A stretch of 64,000 nt of DNA from positions 2,914,001 through 2,978,000 of the forward strand of contig NC_071329.1 of the NCBI RefSeq assembly GCF_010183535.1. The letters run 5' to 3'. Positions 31,857 to 41,990 of this stretch are shown one piece after another. This DNA comes from Caenorhabditis remanei. Its lineage: Eukaryota > Nematoda > Chromadorea > Rhabditida > Rhabditidae. Every line of letters starts with the position of its first letter. The stretch's first letter is position 1. The translations under genes and the position numbers were made by a program. The notes below the pieces were generated by a model. It did not search any database and had not been told where the DNA came from. It saw only the letters and a list, made by a program, of their open reading frames with translations.

Positions 31857-32220
31857 CTGCCACCAGCTATTGCAGTGTTTAAAGCCGCGCAGCAGCGCTC
31901 TGATGCTAATTTCATATTTTCTTGTTAATTAGGCTCAAAATGTAAGAAGTGGATTGGTCATATCTTTATTTTCTGATAATTAGTCATTTAAAAAAAAGTA
32001 ATATGTATTAAGTACGAGGACTCCGAGACGATTGGAATCCGAGACAATCTGCAACTTTGACATTTCGACACATTTCGAAACCAGAACTTTCCGCCATTGA
32101 CGTGTTGAATGTTATAACGTTTCGCGTCGAATTGTCGAGTTTGCCAAACGTCTGGTTTGAAAACGTACGGGAGAAGCCAGCAAACACTTTTTTCAACAAG
32201 AAGTAAAAAATAACCAAATC

Positions 32221-33373
32221 TTAATCCCACACAACAAAACATATCTGAATATCTGTCATCTCAATTGAAGCCCATTTCCCTCCACCATCCTGTTGAATAT
32301 CCATCCAGTCGGTGCAGTCGAGTCCTCCAGATAAACTCGTTTTTATATAGATGATTCTGAAAATTGGTACATTAACTTTCATCAACCTGTTACAAAAACT
32401 AACTTCGGATCCCATTTTGCAATTCTTGGTCTTCTCTGACCATCCCACTTTACAAAATTGAATTCCGACATGACATGTTCGATAGCAGTTCCCACAGGTG
32501 CCGCTGTATACAAACATTTCAAATTTTGATAGGCTACTTTCGATTTCCAATTTCTGATAACATGTGTCCAGTCTTTGATATCATAGACTATATCGAACAT
32601 AAGCAAATACTCTCCACCAAAATTTCTCATTATTTCCGAACCCTTTTCGTCTATTTCCCTACCCAAAATTGCATCTTCTATATTTCGAAAAGCTAATCCT
32701 TTGAGAGCCCATAATCTTGAGTCATTTCCAAACGGTGGTCCAATAAGTTTGGTGGTTAACTGAATACTATCCTGGTTTGGATGAATGGTCATATAGTTTT
32801 CGAGTTGCTCCGTGTTCAATTCATTTATATCAAAATATGTACCAGTTACATTTTTAATAATTCCAGATTGATACATAGAGCAAAGTGAACTGATATGTAG
32901 TTGAACATGTGGTTGGTCACGGAATAAGTAGTTCATATGACTTTGGAGAGATTCCAAAGCAGAGTGCTCTTCAAGGCAGTGTAAAGCGTGCGCGAAATTG
33001 TTTCTTGTTGAAAATTCCTTAACGAATCTGGAATAGTTTTAATTACCAATCAGTCCACAACAATGACTTACTTGCAAATAATCTCATTTTTTCCTAGCGT
33101 CACAGGTCTTATCTGATCACTAGGAATGGATGGAACGAATTTCAGATTAGCGACACCATGTATTATCTGAACATATTGATCATACGCCGCAAAAGCTTGA
33201 ACTCCTTTTTCATAAAATGCATACATAATTTTCTTTGGTTTCATGTTCAGACTTTGAGCCACTCTTTTTGATTTCGCAGAGCACAGACTCAACAAGAACA
33301 CTTCTTGAAATTCCAGTTGTCTCAGTACTTCGAGTTGGACTACAGATGGAAGCTTTAGGAATGGAATAGACAT
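32221..33373 (-). CDS. F-box/FBA_2 protein, 353 aa
   Basis: Exons 33072-33373, 32404-33027 and 32221-32356; introns are 44 and 47 nt. The F-box is MSIPFLKLPSVVQLEVLRQL. Exon 2 has SHMNYLFRDQPHVQLHI, WTHVIRNWKSKVAYQNLK and WDGQRRPRIAKWDPK. Exon 3 reads DCTDWMDIQQDGGGKWAS, ends VVWD and stops with TAA. The 5' half of exon 1 with about 150 bp of upstream DNA is essentially identical to the gene at 22340-23494, ten kilobases away, whereas exon 2 groups with the gene at 24004-25156. This pattern points to gene conversion or unequal exchange. Confidence 0.85.
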
Positions 33374-33493
33374 TCTGGGACTGAGAATGAAAAGGAATTG
33401 GTAAGAATAAAGAGCGCAGAATGGTCTTGTTCACTCAACAATTGATTTTGTGGGTGTACATATGTAGGGGAGGTAGGGGGAGGTTAGCTAGTC

Positions 33494-33541
33494 GCGTTCG
33501 TTGCGAGACCCACCGTCTGCTATGCCATATGCACCTTTAAT
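33494..33541 (-). promoter_or_regulatory. Shared upstream element of the F-box family (gene at 32221-33373)
   Basis: GCGTTCGTTGCGAGACCCAC, CGTCTGCTATGCCATATGCA, CCTTTAA on the plus strand, 121 bp from the ATG. The ACGT core has changed to GGCATAGCA, although the rest is identical to the copy at 23615. Confidence 0.55.
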
Positions 33542-34105
33542 GTGGGCTTCCCTATTGTCTAGCCGTCTCTCTGTGTGCCTGTGTGTCCTTTCGTTGTCCG
33601 CATAACCATGAATGCGGTGAGTGAGAACGCTAACAACTGCGCTCTACTGCAAACGTACTCTGCAACCATATTGATAATGAAACTAAGTTTATTGCATGCA
33701 TAAGTATAGGAATTTATTTTCAGAAAATGGAATTGTTGGATCTCTGTTTGTGTATCCATCCTGACACTAACTTTTGCGGTGTTTGAAGCCGTGCAACTGC
33801 GCTCTGATGCTAATTTCATATTTTCTTGTTAATTAGACTCAAAATGTAGGAGGCTGATAGGTCATTCGACAATCTTTATTTTCTGATAATTTATAATTTT
33901 AAAAGGTATTTATAATTTAAATAAAGCATGTATTGTGTAAGAGGGATTCAAGACGTTTCGAAACAATATCACTTCCACATCAAAATTAAACAATTAAAGT
34001 CGGGTTTCAAAATGGGCAGAATTCAGTAAACGTAATGCCAAAAAAACATAAAAACTGAAATCAAAATGTCCAGAAATCAGTGAATAAAAAATAAGTAACC
34101 CGTTC
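33542..34105. other. Intergenic spacer
   Basis: Upstream flank of the gene at 32221 shared with its paralogues (GTCCGCATAACCATGAATGC, CATATTTTCTTGTTAATTAG), then AT-rich DNA leading to the 3' end of the next gene. It contains the empty insertion sites used to define the elements at 25630 and 31748. No gene. Confidence 0.6.
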
Positions 34106-35671
34106 TCAATCCCACACAACAAAACATATCGTACTATCTGTCATCTTAATCGATGCCCACTTCCCTCCACCATCCTGTTGAATATCCATCCAGCTGGAGC
34201 AATCGATTTCCTCCTTCATAATGAAACTGACAATTCTGAAAACAGGGGTTTCAGCACCTTTCAGCATTATCTAAACTCACTTTGAATCCAATTTCACAGT
34301 TCTCGGTCTCCTTATCCCATCCCACCGCACCAAATTAAATTCGTCCAACGCAGTTCCAGCTATTATAGGCAGTGCTGCGGGTGATGTTGTAGAAAACCAT
34401 CTTAAATCGTGGTAAGCTTCTTTCGCTCTCCATCTTCTTATCAATTGTCTCCAGCTGTCGATATTATACATAACATCGGTGAAGCACAAGTGTTCCCCAC
34501 CGAAGTTCCTTATTATTCCGGGAATTACCACGCGTGGTCCCAACAGAATTTGGTTAACCAGATCCGCAAAAGTACCATGAACCGCTAGCCCTTTGACATT
34601 CCATAGTCTTGAATTTCCAGCTAATGGTGGTCCGACAAGACTGGCTTTTAGCTGAATGCTCTGTTGATCTTGTCGAGTGCTCAAATAGTTCTCGAGTACA
34701 GAGGTCTCCAGTGTCTCCATACTAAAACTTGTGTCGGTGACATCCTTGATGACTTCAGCTTTGCTTAGAGCAGCAATGGAAGATAGTTCCAGTTGAACTC
34801 GTGGTGTGTCGCGGAACAGGGTGCGCATATGGTGTTGGATTGATTCGAAGACTATTTTTTCTTCTGTTTGAAGATACTGGAAAGTGTGTGACAGCTGGCT
34901 TGTTGGTGGTTCTTCGATGCATCTGGAATTACATGTTTAGGATAAATTGTAAATTTGAAAACCTCACAAATTGCTTAAAACTCATTGTTATAAGCTGAAA
35001 AATATACCAAAATGTAGATCTCAGGGAGATCTATGTCTGTGACCTACTACGGGCCGAATGATGAATCGTTTTTCGCGTTTCTGGATCTTTTTTCCGACCT
35101 GCGGCAAATTAACGACTAGCCATCCGGCCTGACTTAGGTCAGTGACATCAGGGTTGGGAAATCCCGGATTTAAAAAATGTGCACAGTTTTTTCACATATT
35201 TTTTGAAAATTAACTTTTGATCATTTTTGCAGTTTTTCGCGTTTTAGCCCGGCCCGCGGCACATTAACAAATAGTGATCGGGACTTGAGATGCTCTGTGA
35301 CAAATAACTCATCGAGATCTACATTTTGGTACATTTTCGGCTCATAACAATGAGTTTTGAGCGAGTTAAGCTATCCCTTACCTGCACTGGACCTTGCTGC
35401 CTCCTAACTTTATCGGTGTCTCATCACTGGAAGCCAATTGGACCAACTTCATACTTGCTACACAATGAACGTCATCATTGGATTCCACCAACACTTGAAT
35501 CCCTTTTCCATTCAGTGAAAACTTCAGGATTTCGACTTTCAGGTTGGCGGTTTGAACCAATTTTTTTGACTTCTCTGAGCATAGACTCAACAAGAATAAC
35601 TCCTGGAGCTCTAGCTGTTTCAGAACCTCGACTTGAGGCAAATACGGGAGTTTGGTGATTGGGAAAGGCAT
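34106..35671 (-). CDS. F-box/FBA_2 protein, 353 aa
   Basis: Exons 35382-35671, 34281-34922 and 34106-34235. The F-box is MPFPITKLPYLPQVEVLKQL and ELQELFLLSLCSEKSKKL. Exon 2 has RCIEEPPTSQLSHTFQYL, HHMRTLFRDTPRVQLEL, WRQLIRRWRAKEAYHDLR and WDGIRRPRTVKLDSK, features intermediate between the plus-strand group and the minus-strand group. Exon 3 reads DCSSWMDIQQDGGGKWAS, ends VVWD and is two codons shorter than usual. Intron 1 (459 nt) is almost entirely an inverted-repeat element (34973-35371), but donor GTAAGG and acceptor ATTCCAG are intact and the frame is open. Confidence 0.85.
34973..35371. mobile_element. GGGCCG-family inverted-repeat element, long copy
   Basis: GCTTAAAACTCATTGTTAT at the left mirrors ATAACAATGAGTTTTGAGC at the right, followed inward by GCTGAAAAATATACC / GGTACATTTTCGGC, GTAGATCTC / GAGATCTAC and CGACCTGCGGC / GCCCGCGGCAC. 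It occupies nearly the whole intron 1 of the F-box gene. Confidence 0.75.
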
Positions 35672-35739
35672 TGTTAGAAAGACGGGGACAGAGAATGAGG
35701 GAAGGGGAAGAGGGGCAGACGGATGAGTAGGTTAGATAG

Positions 35740-35779
35740 GCGTCGTTGCGAGACCTACCGTCTGCCACGTCACTATGCA
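35740..35779 (-). promoter_or_regulatory. Shared upstream element of the F-box family (gene at 34106-35671)
   Basis: CGTCGTTGCGAGACCTACCG, TCTGCCACGTCACTATGCAC on the plus strand, only 69 bp from the ATG. The core TGACGTGGCAG is intact. Confidence 0.6.
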
Positions 35780-35791
35780 CACAGAATGAGT

Positions 35792-36065
35792 GAGTCGAGG
35801 CCCTCGACGACGTCAATATGAAAGCGACATGGCTTATCGCCCCTTCATCTTAATAAGGTCCAACAGACGGAACGGCCGGAATCGGAGTGCGTTGAAGGGG
35901 GATGGATTGGAGGACTCCCCCCATACTCCACATATGACGCCAATACACAGTGCGCAATAGAGACCCGCCGCTTGCCACGTCGTCCGCTGGGCCTTATTAA
36001 AATGTAGAGGCGATAAGCCATGTCACCTGTAACCTCTATTAAGACGTCTCCGAGGGCCTGGACTC
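35792..36065. mobile_element. Inverted-repeat element beside an F-box promoter (copy 1)
   Basis: It begins GAGTCGAGGCCCTCGACGAC and ends GACGTCTCCGAGGGCCTGGACTC (arms mirror each other), with inner pairs GACATGGCTTATCGCC / GGCGATAAGCCATGTC and TTAATAAGG / CCTTATTAA. A second copy stands in the same place before the gene at 38783-40767 (41013-41203). Confidence 0.75.
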
Positions 36066-36758
36066 ACTAATTTGGGTACGCAGTTGACGGGGACGTTCAA
36101 AACCACCTTCTCAACAACTTCATATGCGTGTCTAATGTGTCATTACGTACTTTGTCTGTGTTTTTGGGTGTTCCTGCTATGCAACTGCACTCCATTGTTA
36201 ACAACAGCAGTAATACTAAATACAAAAAACTAACAGAGTACACGAAATGAAATATTTATTAAAAAAGGGTCAACAACATGGCATTAATTAAAATTTTAGG
36301 CCACGCCTCCAAGACAAAATAGGAATAAGCATATTTGTCAATCGAACCGGCTGTAACTCGCTTAAAACTCAGTGCTATGAGCTGAAAAATATACCAAAAT
36401 GTAGATCTCTGTCAGCTCTATGCCCCTGACCTAGTGCCGGGGGCTCATCTAGAAAGAATGGTTTTGACACTTTATGCCAGCTCGCTGCACATTAACTAAT
36501 TGCTATCCGGCCCGTAGTATGTCACATACATAGAACACCCCGAGATCTACATTTCGGTATATTTTTCCAGTCACGATATTGAGTTTGAATCGAGTTTCCC
36601 CGGTTTGCAAGTATCCAAATAAGGAACACAACGACACGCTTCTGACAACCGCGCTCTACCGAAACCAAAAAAAATTGTTTCGGTGGAACGCAGTTGTAAG
36701 AACTGTGCCGAGCTAATAGATCGTGATCTGAAACTGAAACACAGCTTGGGCGGGGATC
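36066..36758. other. Intergenic stretch with two repeats
   Basis: A GGGCCG-family inverted repeat spans about 36349-36602 (GAGCTGAAAAATATACC / GGTATATTTTTCCAGTC). A small inverted repeat at 36632-36715 (CGCTCTACCGAAAC / GTTTCGGTGGAACGC) recurs at 52264-52403. No gene. Confidence 0.6.
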
Positions 36759-38403
36759 TCAATCCCATACAAAAAACCATATATGACACGAATCTATCTT
36801 AATCGACGCCCACTTCCCTTCACCGTCTTGTTGAATATCTAACCAGTCGGAACAGTCGATTCTCCTAGAAGTTAGCGAAAGTGTGACCAAACTGGAAATT
36901 GAAAAATAACTCTGTATCACATAGCTTCTAATCACTCACCTTCTATCCCACTTAAACTTCTTTGGTCTTCTCAAGCCATCCCATTTCACTGCTCCGATTT
37001 CTTTCAAAAATTCCAGTCTATCAAAATCCACAGTGACAAGTAAAGGTGTTGTTGCATGCGCTGCTTTCAAATCTTTTTATGCTTCTCCTCTCTTCCATTT
37101 AAAGATCAAATTTCGCCAGGGCTCTTGTTGAATCGGATAATTAAACAATACCAAATACTGGCCACTGAAATGTTCCAGTATGTCAGGTGTCATCTCTCCT
37201 GATTGATATAGTGTGAGACCTTTGACATTTGTTAGTTTGGAGTCACTGTTTAAACCTTGTCCAGTCAATTTAAAGGATATTTGGAGACTCTCATGAAACT
37301 CATGGCATTTCAAATATTCCTCGATTTGTGACGTATCCCAATTTCTGGTCTTTATGTAGGTGTCCTTGACATTCTTAATAAATGACGAGTGAGCAGTTGA
37401 ATTCTTAGGAATTGTGTCAATTTCTATTTGAACACGAGGGCTGTGTCTGGGTAAGCTGTTGATGTGACGTTGGAGACATGTCAAAACATGTTTTGCCTTT
37501 GATTCATGGAAAATCAATGTATGGGAGTAAGGACTCCATCCAATATTGGCGATTCTGAAAATATTCCTAATCAAAAGGAAAAAAACCACAAAAGTTAGCT
37601 GGTAACCTCTAGGCGGAAGGCAGAAAAGTCTTAAAATGGTTAAAGGCGGAATCCCGCTCAACTCTGGTTATAACCGTCTTGTTAAGGATCTCCTTTTAAA
37701 GAACGGTCATGTTTAAAGCCACCTTGTTTAGAATCACACTTATCAGGGATGTGCGGAACTAGAAATTTTGGAAATTTCGGAACTTCAAATTATTCCGAAT
37801 CAGTTGTACCGGAAATTCCGGAAATTCCAAGTTTTTCCAAAAGAAATTCTCGGAAATCAGAAATTTCCAAGGTAATCCGAAATTACGATCTGAAAAGTTT
37901 CGGAACATCCGATTTTCGTTCCACACGTCCCTGAAGCTTATCCTAACGATTCTTCCTGAATGAAGCCCTCCCAAACGAACCACCCTTATGGATACTTTTC
38001 TGATTAGAACAGCCCGATTAAGAACCGTCATGTTTCGAATCATTCAAATCACCTGGATGACAGTAGTTCAGAACTAAAAACTTTTCCAGTTTTACTTTCT
38101 TACTCACCTGCATTCCACGTTCTCTCCTCCCAAGTTGATCGCCGTGTTCTCATCGACAACAGAGTCCATCTTGACCTTTACCACATGCTTCGAAACTTCC
38201 GTTCTCTCTTTGTGTCCCACCATTACGAAAATCTTGTTCTTCACGAAAATATATCTAACTTTTTCAAGTTTCCAGTTGACTAGTTGAATTTGATTTCTTA
38301 TCTTATTAGAGCACAAACTCAGCAGAAATATTTCTCGAAATTCAAATTGTTTGAATAACTCCAATTGAATTAAATAGGGGAACTTGCAAATTGGAATAGT
38401 CAT
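36759..38403 (-). pseudogene. F-box/FBA_2 gene with one in-frame stop
   Basis: Exons 38108-38403, 36940-37554 and 36759-36891, with normal splice sites and phases. The F-box is MTIPICKFPYLIQLELFKQF. In exon 2 the family motif KWKRxEAY is present, but the Tyr codon is TAA (37077-37079), so translation would stop after 257 residues. The downstream frame is still open for the rest of exon 2 (KDLKAAHATTPLLV, WDGLRRPKKFKWD) and exon 3 (DCSDWLDIQQDGEGKWAS, end VWD). A single base change, or a sequencing error, explains everything. The lack of further decay suggests a recent loss, or a polymorphic or readthrough allele. Intron 1 is 553 nt and contains the hAT-like element at 37744. Confidence 0.8.
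37744..37933. mobile_element. hAT-like non-autonomous element in an intron
   Basis: The ends are CAGGGATGTGCGGAAC and GTTCCACACGTCCCTG. The flanks ACACTTAT and AAGCTTAT match at six of eight bases, as expected for an ageing 8-bp duplication. The interior repeats GGAAATTTCGGAA / GGAAATTCCGGAAATTCC. Confidence 0.7.
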
Positions 38404-38479
38404 TCTTTGGATTAATATAATTGAGGAGATGAATCGAATGAGAGCTAGTCGACAAGACTATTGATTATCTTAGTCTTGT

Positions 38480-38526
38480 GTTCGTTGCGAGACCTACCGC
38501 CTGCCACGTCATATGCGCCTTTAATG
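38480..38526 (-). promoter_or_regulatory. Shared upstream element of the F-box family (gene at 36759-38403)
   Basis: GTTCGTTGCGAGACCTACCG, CCTGCCACGTCATATGCGCC, TTTAATG on the plus strand, 77 bp from the ATG. The core TGACGTGGCAGG is intact although the gene carries a stop. Confidence 0.65.
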
Positions 38527-38782
38527 AGGATCGCACTCTGTCAATGTGTCTGTGTGTCCATCACCTCAATGCAACAGCGCCCTATTGCTATAACCGGTCA
38601 ATCCTATTTTAACCTTTATTTTACAAAAAAGTTTAAAAATAATAATAATAATGAAAATAATTACTTCCAGAACTTTTCCATTTTAGAGCCACAGTTCTAA
38701 AAAGAGAAAGTTCTAGAAAGACATACCACAGAAAACATGTAAAGGAATAAAGTAATCACAAAAACAACACAATAATTATAGT

Positions 38783-40767
38783 TCAGCTCCAAACAAAGAA
38801 TCGTACTTGATTGCGTCCAAATGCAATCGACGCCCATTTTCCATTACCGTTTTGTTGGATATCCTTGTAATGTAAGCAGTCGAATACCATTTCATTGTAG
38901 TACATTATCCTGAAAATTGCATACTTGCAAACCGGGCCGAAACGGGCCTACTCGGGCCGGCTCGTGCTGAAAAATATACCAAAATGTAGATCTCTGCGAG
39001 TTCTATGTCCTTGACCTACTACGGGCCGGATCACTATTTTTTATTGTGCCGCAGGCCGGAAAAAGCGCCAAAAAAACCATTCTAGCCCGGCCCGCGGCAC
39101 ATAACCGAATAGCCATCCGGCCCGTATTATATCAGTGGCATAGAACTCGTTGAGATCTGCATTTTATTATATTTTTCAGCTCATGATATTCATTTTGAAG
39201 CGAGTTACGAGCCGGCCCGGGTCGGCCCGTTTCGGCCCGGTTTGCAAATATGGAAAATTGTAATAAAAAAGTCGGGAAAGAAAATCTGAAAAGTTATCAA
39301 GAATGTTCACATTTTTGATAAAAAATTTGAAAAGAAGGTACAACTGACCTCGAATCCCAATTGAAACGCTGCGGTCTTCTCTGTCCATCAAACATCACTG
39401 CTCCAATTTCTTCCAAGAACTCTGCTCTACGAAACTCCGCCGGGATATCATGAGAAAGATTGGCGAAAATGCCCACCAGATTACCGTAAGCCTCCTTGTT
39501 CTTCCATTTTCGAATAAGTGATCTCCAGGTTTCCAGATTCCACTCTCCATTCCTTATAGCCAGATGGCTACCGTCAAAGTTCTCCAAGGCAGAAGACGTC
39601 ATTTCGAGAGCCAAGTGGATGCCGACCCCTTTGATTTTCATCACTTTTGATTCACTTGTGAATGGTGGTCCGGATAGTCCCGAGTCGATGTGGATACTCT
39701 CCACGAGTGGTTGGTTTGTCAAGTAGTTTTCAAGACTCGTCGTGTTAGGGTCCCAATGGGTCGTGATGATATCAGTGACATTCTTTATGATGTCAAGACT
39801 TGGAAACAAATCGACAGAGTGAATGCCTAATTGAACGCTCTGTGGAGTGTTCTGGATTAATGATGAGATATGGTTGTAAAACAAAGTGACAAGAGAATTA
39901 TCCGGAGATTCGATAAATGACAGACTCCAAGCGATCCGATCTTCTCGGAATCCTTTGAGACACCTGAAAGTGAAATGAGTTTCATAAAGTTGAAAGTGGA
40001 ACGGGTTTGAATCTACAGTACCGTGCAGTGAGATATAACTATTTAGCCTTTTTCAGTTGAAAATTACGAACTTTTAGAGGGTCTTACGGTATCACTGATT
40101 GCCCCACAAAGTTAAATTTTTAATGGTTCATATAAAACAAAAATAGAGCTTCATTTTTGTAGTTGACAACTTTTTTCTATAGACACTCCCTAGAGCGTTA
40201 TGATCATTTTAAGTGGACAGCTCAAAAATCAGTCTATTTTTCACTGAAATGGGCCGATTTGAGGGAGAAATTACTATGTCGATATGTAACTCTCTTTTTG
40301 TTCGTACAAAAAAGTTGTCAACATGAAAAATTATGGTCTACCTTTGTTCTGTATGGTTTATACATAAATAACTGTTTGGGACATTTGTAACACTCTCAAA
40401 GTTGGTCACTTTCAACACAAAAAGGCCAAATTGTATATCTAACTGCACGGTACTGTTCATATCTAACTCACACGCATTCCAACTGCTCTCCTCCTAAATT
40501 AACTTTCACTATCTTCTTATTCTTATAAAGACGACGTACAATTTTGATCTCTGCCATATGCCATTTCTTCTCACGGTATTCCACATAGACCCCGTACTTG
40601 TCGTCATCAAGTGAGTACGCTATCTTTTCAGCTCTCATGTCTACGTATTTCATCGTTTTTTTCATTTTTTCCGAGCAAACACTCAACCAGAACAGCTCTG
40701 GGTACTCGAGCTGTTTTAGCACCTTCAATTGGACCAGCAAGGGGAATTTGGCAAATGGTATAGACAT
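38783..40767 (-). CDS. F-box/FBA_2 protein, diverged, 345 aa
   Basis: Exons 40472-40767, 39349-39963 and 38783-38909. The F-box is MSIPFAKFPLLVQLKVLKQL, followed by EYPELFWLSVCSEKMKKT. Exon 2 has RCLKGFREDRIAWSLSFI, FYNHISSLIQNTPQSVQL, WRSLIRKWKNKEAYGNLV and FDGQRRPQRFNWDSR. Exon 3 reads DCLHYKDIQQNGNGKWAS and ends FFVWS, with Ser in place of the otherwise constant final Asp. Donors are GTGAGT and GTCAGT. Both introns are enlarged by inverted-repeat elements (40016-40455 and 38924-39248). It is the outermost and among the most divergent members of the cluster. The in-frame ATG at 40920 lies beyond the upstream element. Confidence 0.83.
38924..39248. mobile_element. GGGCCG-family inverted-repeat element, best-preserved copy
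   Basis: The ends are CTTGCAAACCGGGCCGAAAC and GTTTCGGCCCGGTTTGCAAA (25-bp arms continue with GGGCC). Inside are GCTGAAAAATATACC / ATATTTTTCAGC, GTAGATCTC / GAGATCTGC and a GC-rich centre. Fills most of intron 2 of the F-box gene. Confidence 0.8.
40016..40455. mobile_element. CAGTACC-ended inverted-repeat element (copy in intron)
   Basis: CAGTACCGTGCAGTGAGATA at the left pairs with ATATCTAACTGCACGGTACTG at the right (the last 20 bases read TATCTAACTGCACGGTACTG). Internal AGTTGACAACTTTTTT and AAAAAAGTTGTCAAC form a second pair. Confidence 0.75.
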
Positions 40768-40870
40768 TCTGAAACTTCTTAAATTAATATCAGGGGAAAA
40801 TTGAGTAACAAGGTAAAAAACGGGTAAATAATAACACAGTATATTGATTCTCCAATGGTGTAGCAGCTGG

Positions 40871-40916
40871 TCTATTCGAGGCCCACCATCTGCCACGTCA
40901 CATACGTCTTTAACGT
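40871..40916 (-). promoter_or_regulatory. Shared upstream element of the F-box family (gene at 38783-40767)
   Basis: ATTCGAGGCCCACCATCTGC, CACGTCACATACGTCTTTAA on the plus strand, 104 bp from the ATG; the ATG-proximal half is degraded. A second, better copy is at 40957-40995 (CGTCGTTGTGAGACCCACCG, CTTGCCACGTCATTATGCA). Confidence 0.5.
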
Positions 40917-41012
40917 ACACCTTCGACCTCCTCTGCGCTAATGTACACCCTTCGAGGCGTCGTTGTGAGACCCACCGCTTGCCACGTCATTATGCATACA
41001 GAATGAATGAAT

Positions 41013-41203
41013 GAGTCAAGGCCCTCGACGACGTCACAATGGAAGCGACATGGCTTATCGCCTCTACATCTTAATAAGGTCCAACAGACAGGACGCGCGG
41101 AATCGGAGTGCGTTGAAGGGGATGAATCGACTCCACATACAAAGTGAAAGGGCGATAAGTCATGTCACCTCCATTATGACGACGTCATCGAGGGTATTGA
41201 CTC
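41013..41203. mobile_element. Inverted-repeat element beside an F-box promoter (copy 2)
   Basis: GAGTCAAGGCCCTCGACGAC at the left and GTCATCGAGGGTATTGACTC at the right, with inner GACATGGCTTATCGCC / GGCGATAAGTCATGTC. Related to 35792-36065 and likewise placed next to the family's upstream element. Confidence 0.75.
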
Positions 41204-41286
41204 ATACAATTGGGTGCGCACACAGTAATTGGGGGACGTTTTCCAGTTGACACTCTATATCTTCACGAATTACCAATTTCAGCAAC

Positions 41287-41502
41287 ATGTCAAAACCACC
41301 ACTGTTCTACGAGACTGCCAAGTGTGTGACTCTCTATTTGGAGGCAAACATTCACACAGAAGTTCCAAAATCCAACTAAATCGACGTTACCCTTCATTCC
41401 GAACCATCCACAAAGCACAATCTATGAAAATCAAGACACTTCGGAATCAACCACGCGGGCTCCAAATGAATGGGATCACCTACCTTGTGCGGAATTCTGA
41501 CT
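41287..41502 (+). pseudogene. Frameshifted N-terminal relic, probably of a DUF3557-type gene
   Basis: After an acceptor-like TTTCAGCAAC an ATG opens MSKPPLFYETAKCVTLYLEA, and the frame then stops at about 41377. In the next frame the text continues RRYPSFRTIHKAQSMKIKTL and LQMNGITYLVRN. Together these follow the order I associate with the start of worm DUF3557 proteins (short MSKPL opening, CPSLRxIxKxxPLxI, LxINxxxYxLGI). The family call rests on memory of the pattern, not on a search. The remainder is replaced by a CTTCCGACTTCCG microsatellite (41505-41780). Confidence 0.45.
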
Positions 41503-41504
41503 TC

Positions 41505-41780
41505 CAACTTCCGACTTTCGTTTTGAAAATGTTACTTCCGTCTTCCGACTTTCGGATAAGGAATTTTATGTCAGACTTCCGTCATTCCATAACTGTGAAG
41601 TTTAGGAAGAATACATTTCGTAGAAATACATGGAAAAATCCAAAAAATAATTTTCCACTGATTTTCGCGAATTTCATGATTTTTCTCTTGGAGTTGTCGA
41701 AAATTTGAGAAAAAATCTACTTCCGACTTCCTACTTCCTGTTTCCAACTTCCGCTTTCCGACGTCCGACTTCCGGCTTCC
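41505..41780. repeat. ACTTCCGACTTCC-type degenerate minisatellite
   Basis: Clusters of CTTCC(G/A)ACTTCCG occur at both ends of the segment, with AT-rich DNA between. The same motif in opposite orientation is at 17975-18040. Confidence 0.6.
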
Positions 41781-41990
41781 GTTTTGGAAAATATCACCTC
41801 CGTGCAATTCCGCTCAACAAATTCTCCCGTGACCTTCCTATTCCACGAAAATCACAAACAAAAAAATGCACACTCCACGTGGACCCTTCGTCCCGAATTC
41901 CATTATTTTCAAATATTCAACTTCTAGTAAACTCCATACAAAATACTTTTGTTACTGAATTCTGAAGCACAAAACTAATCACGTGGCAAT

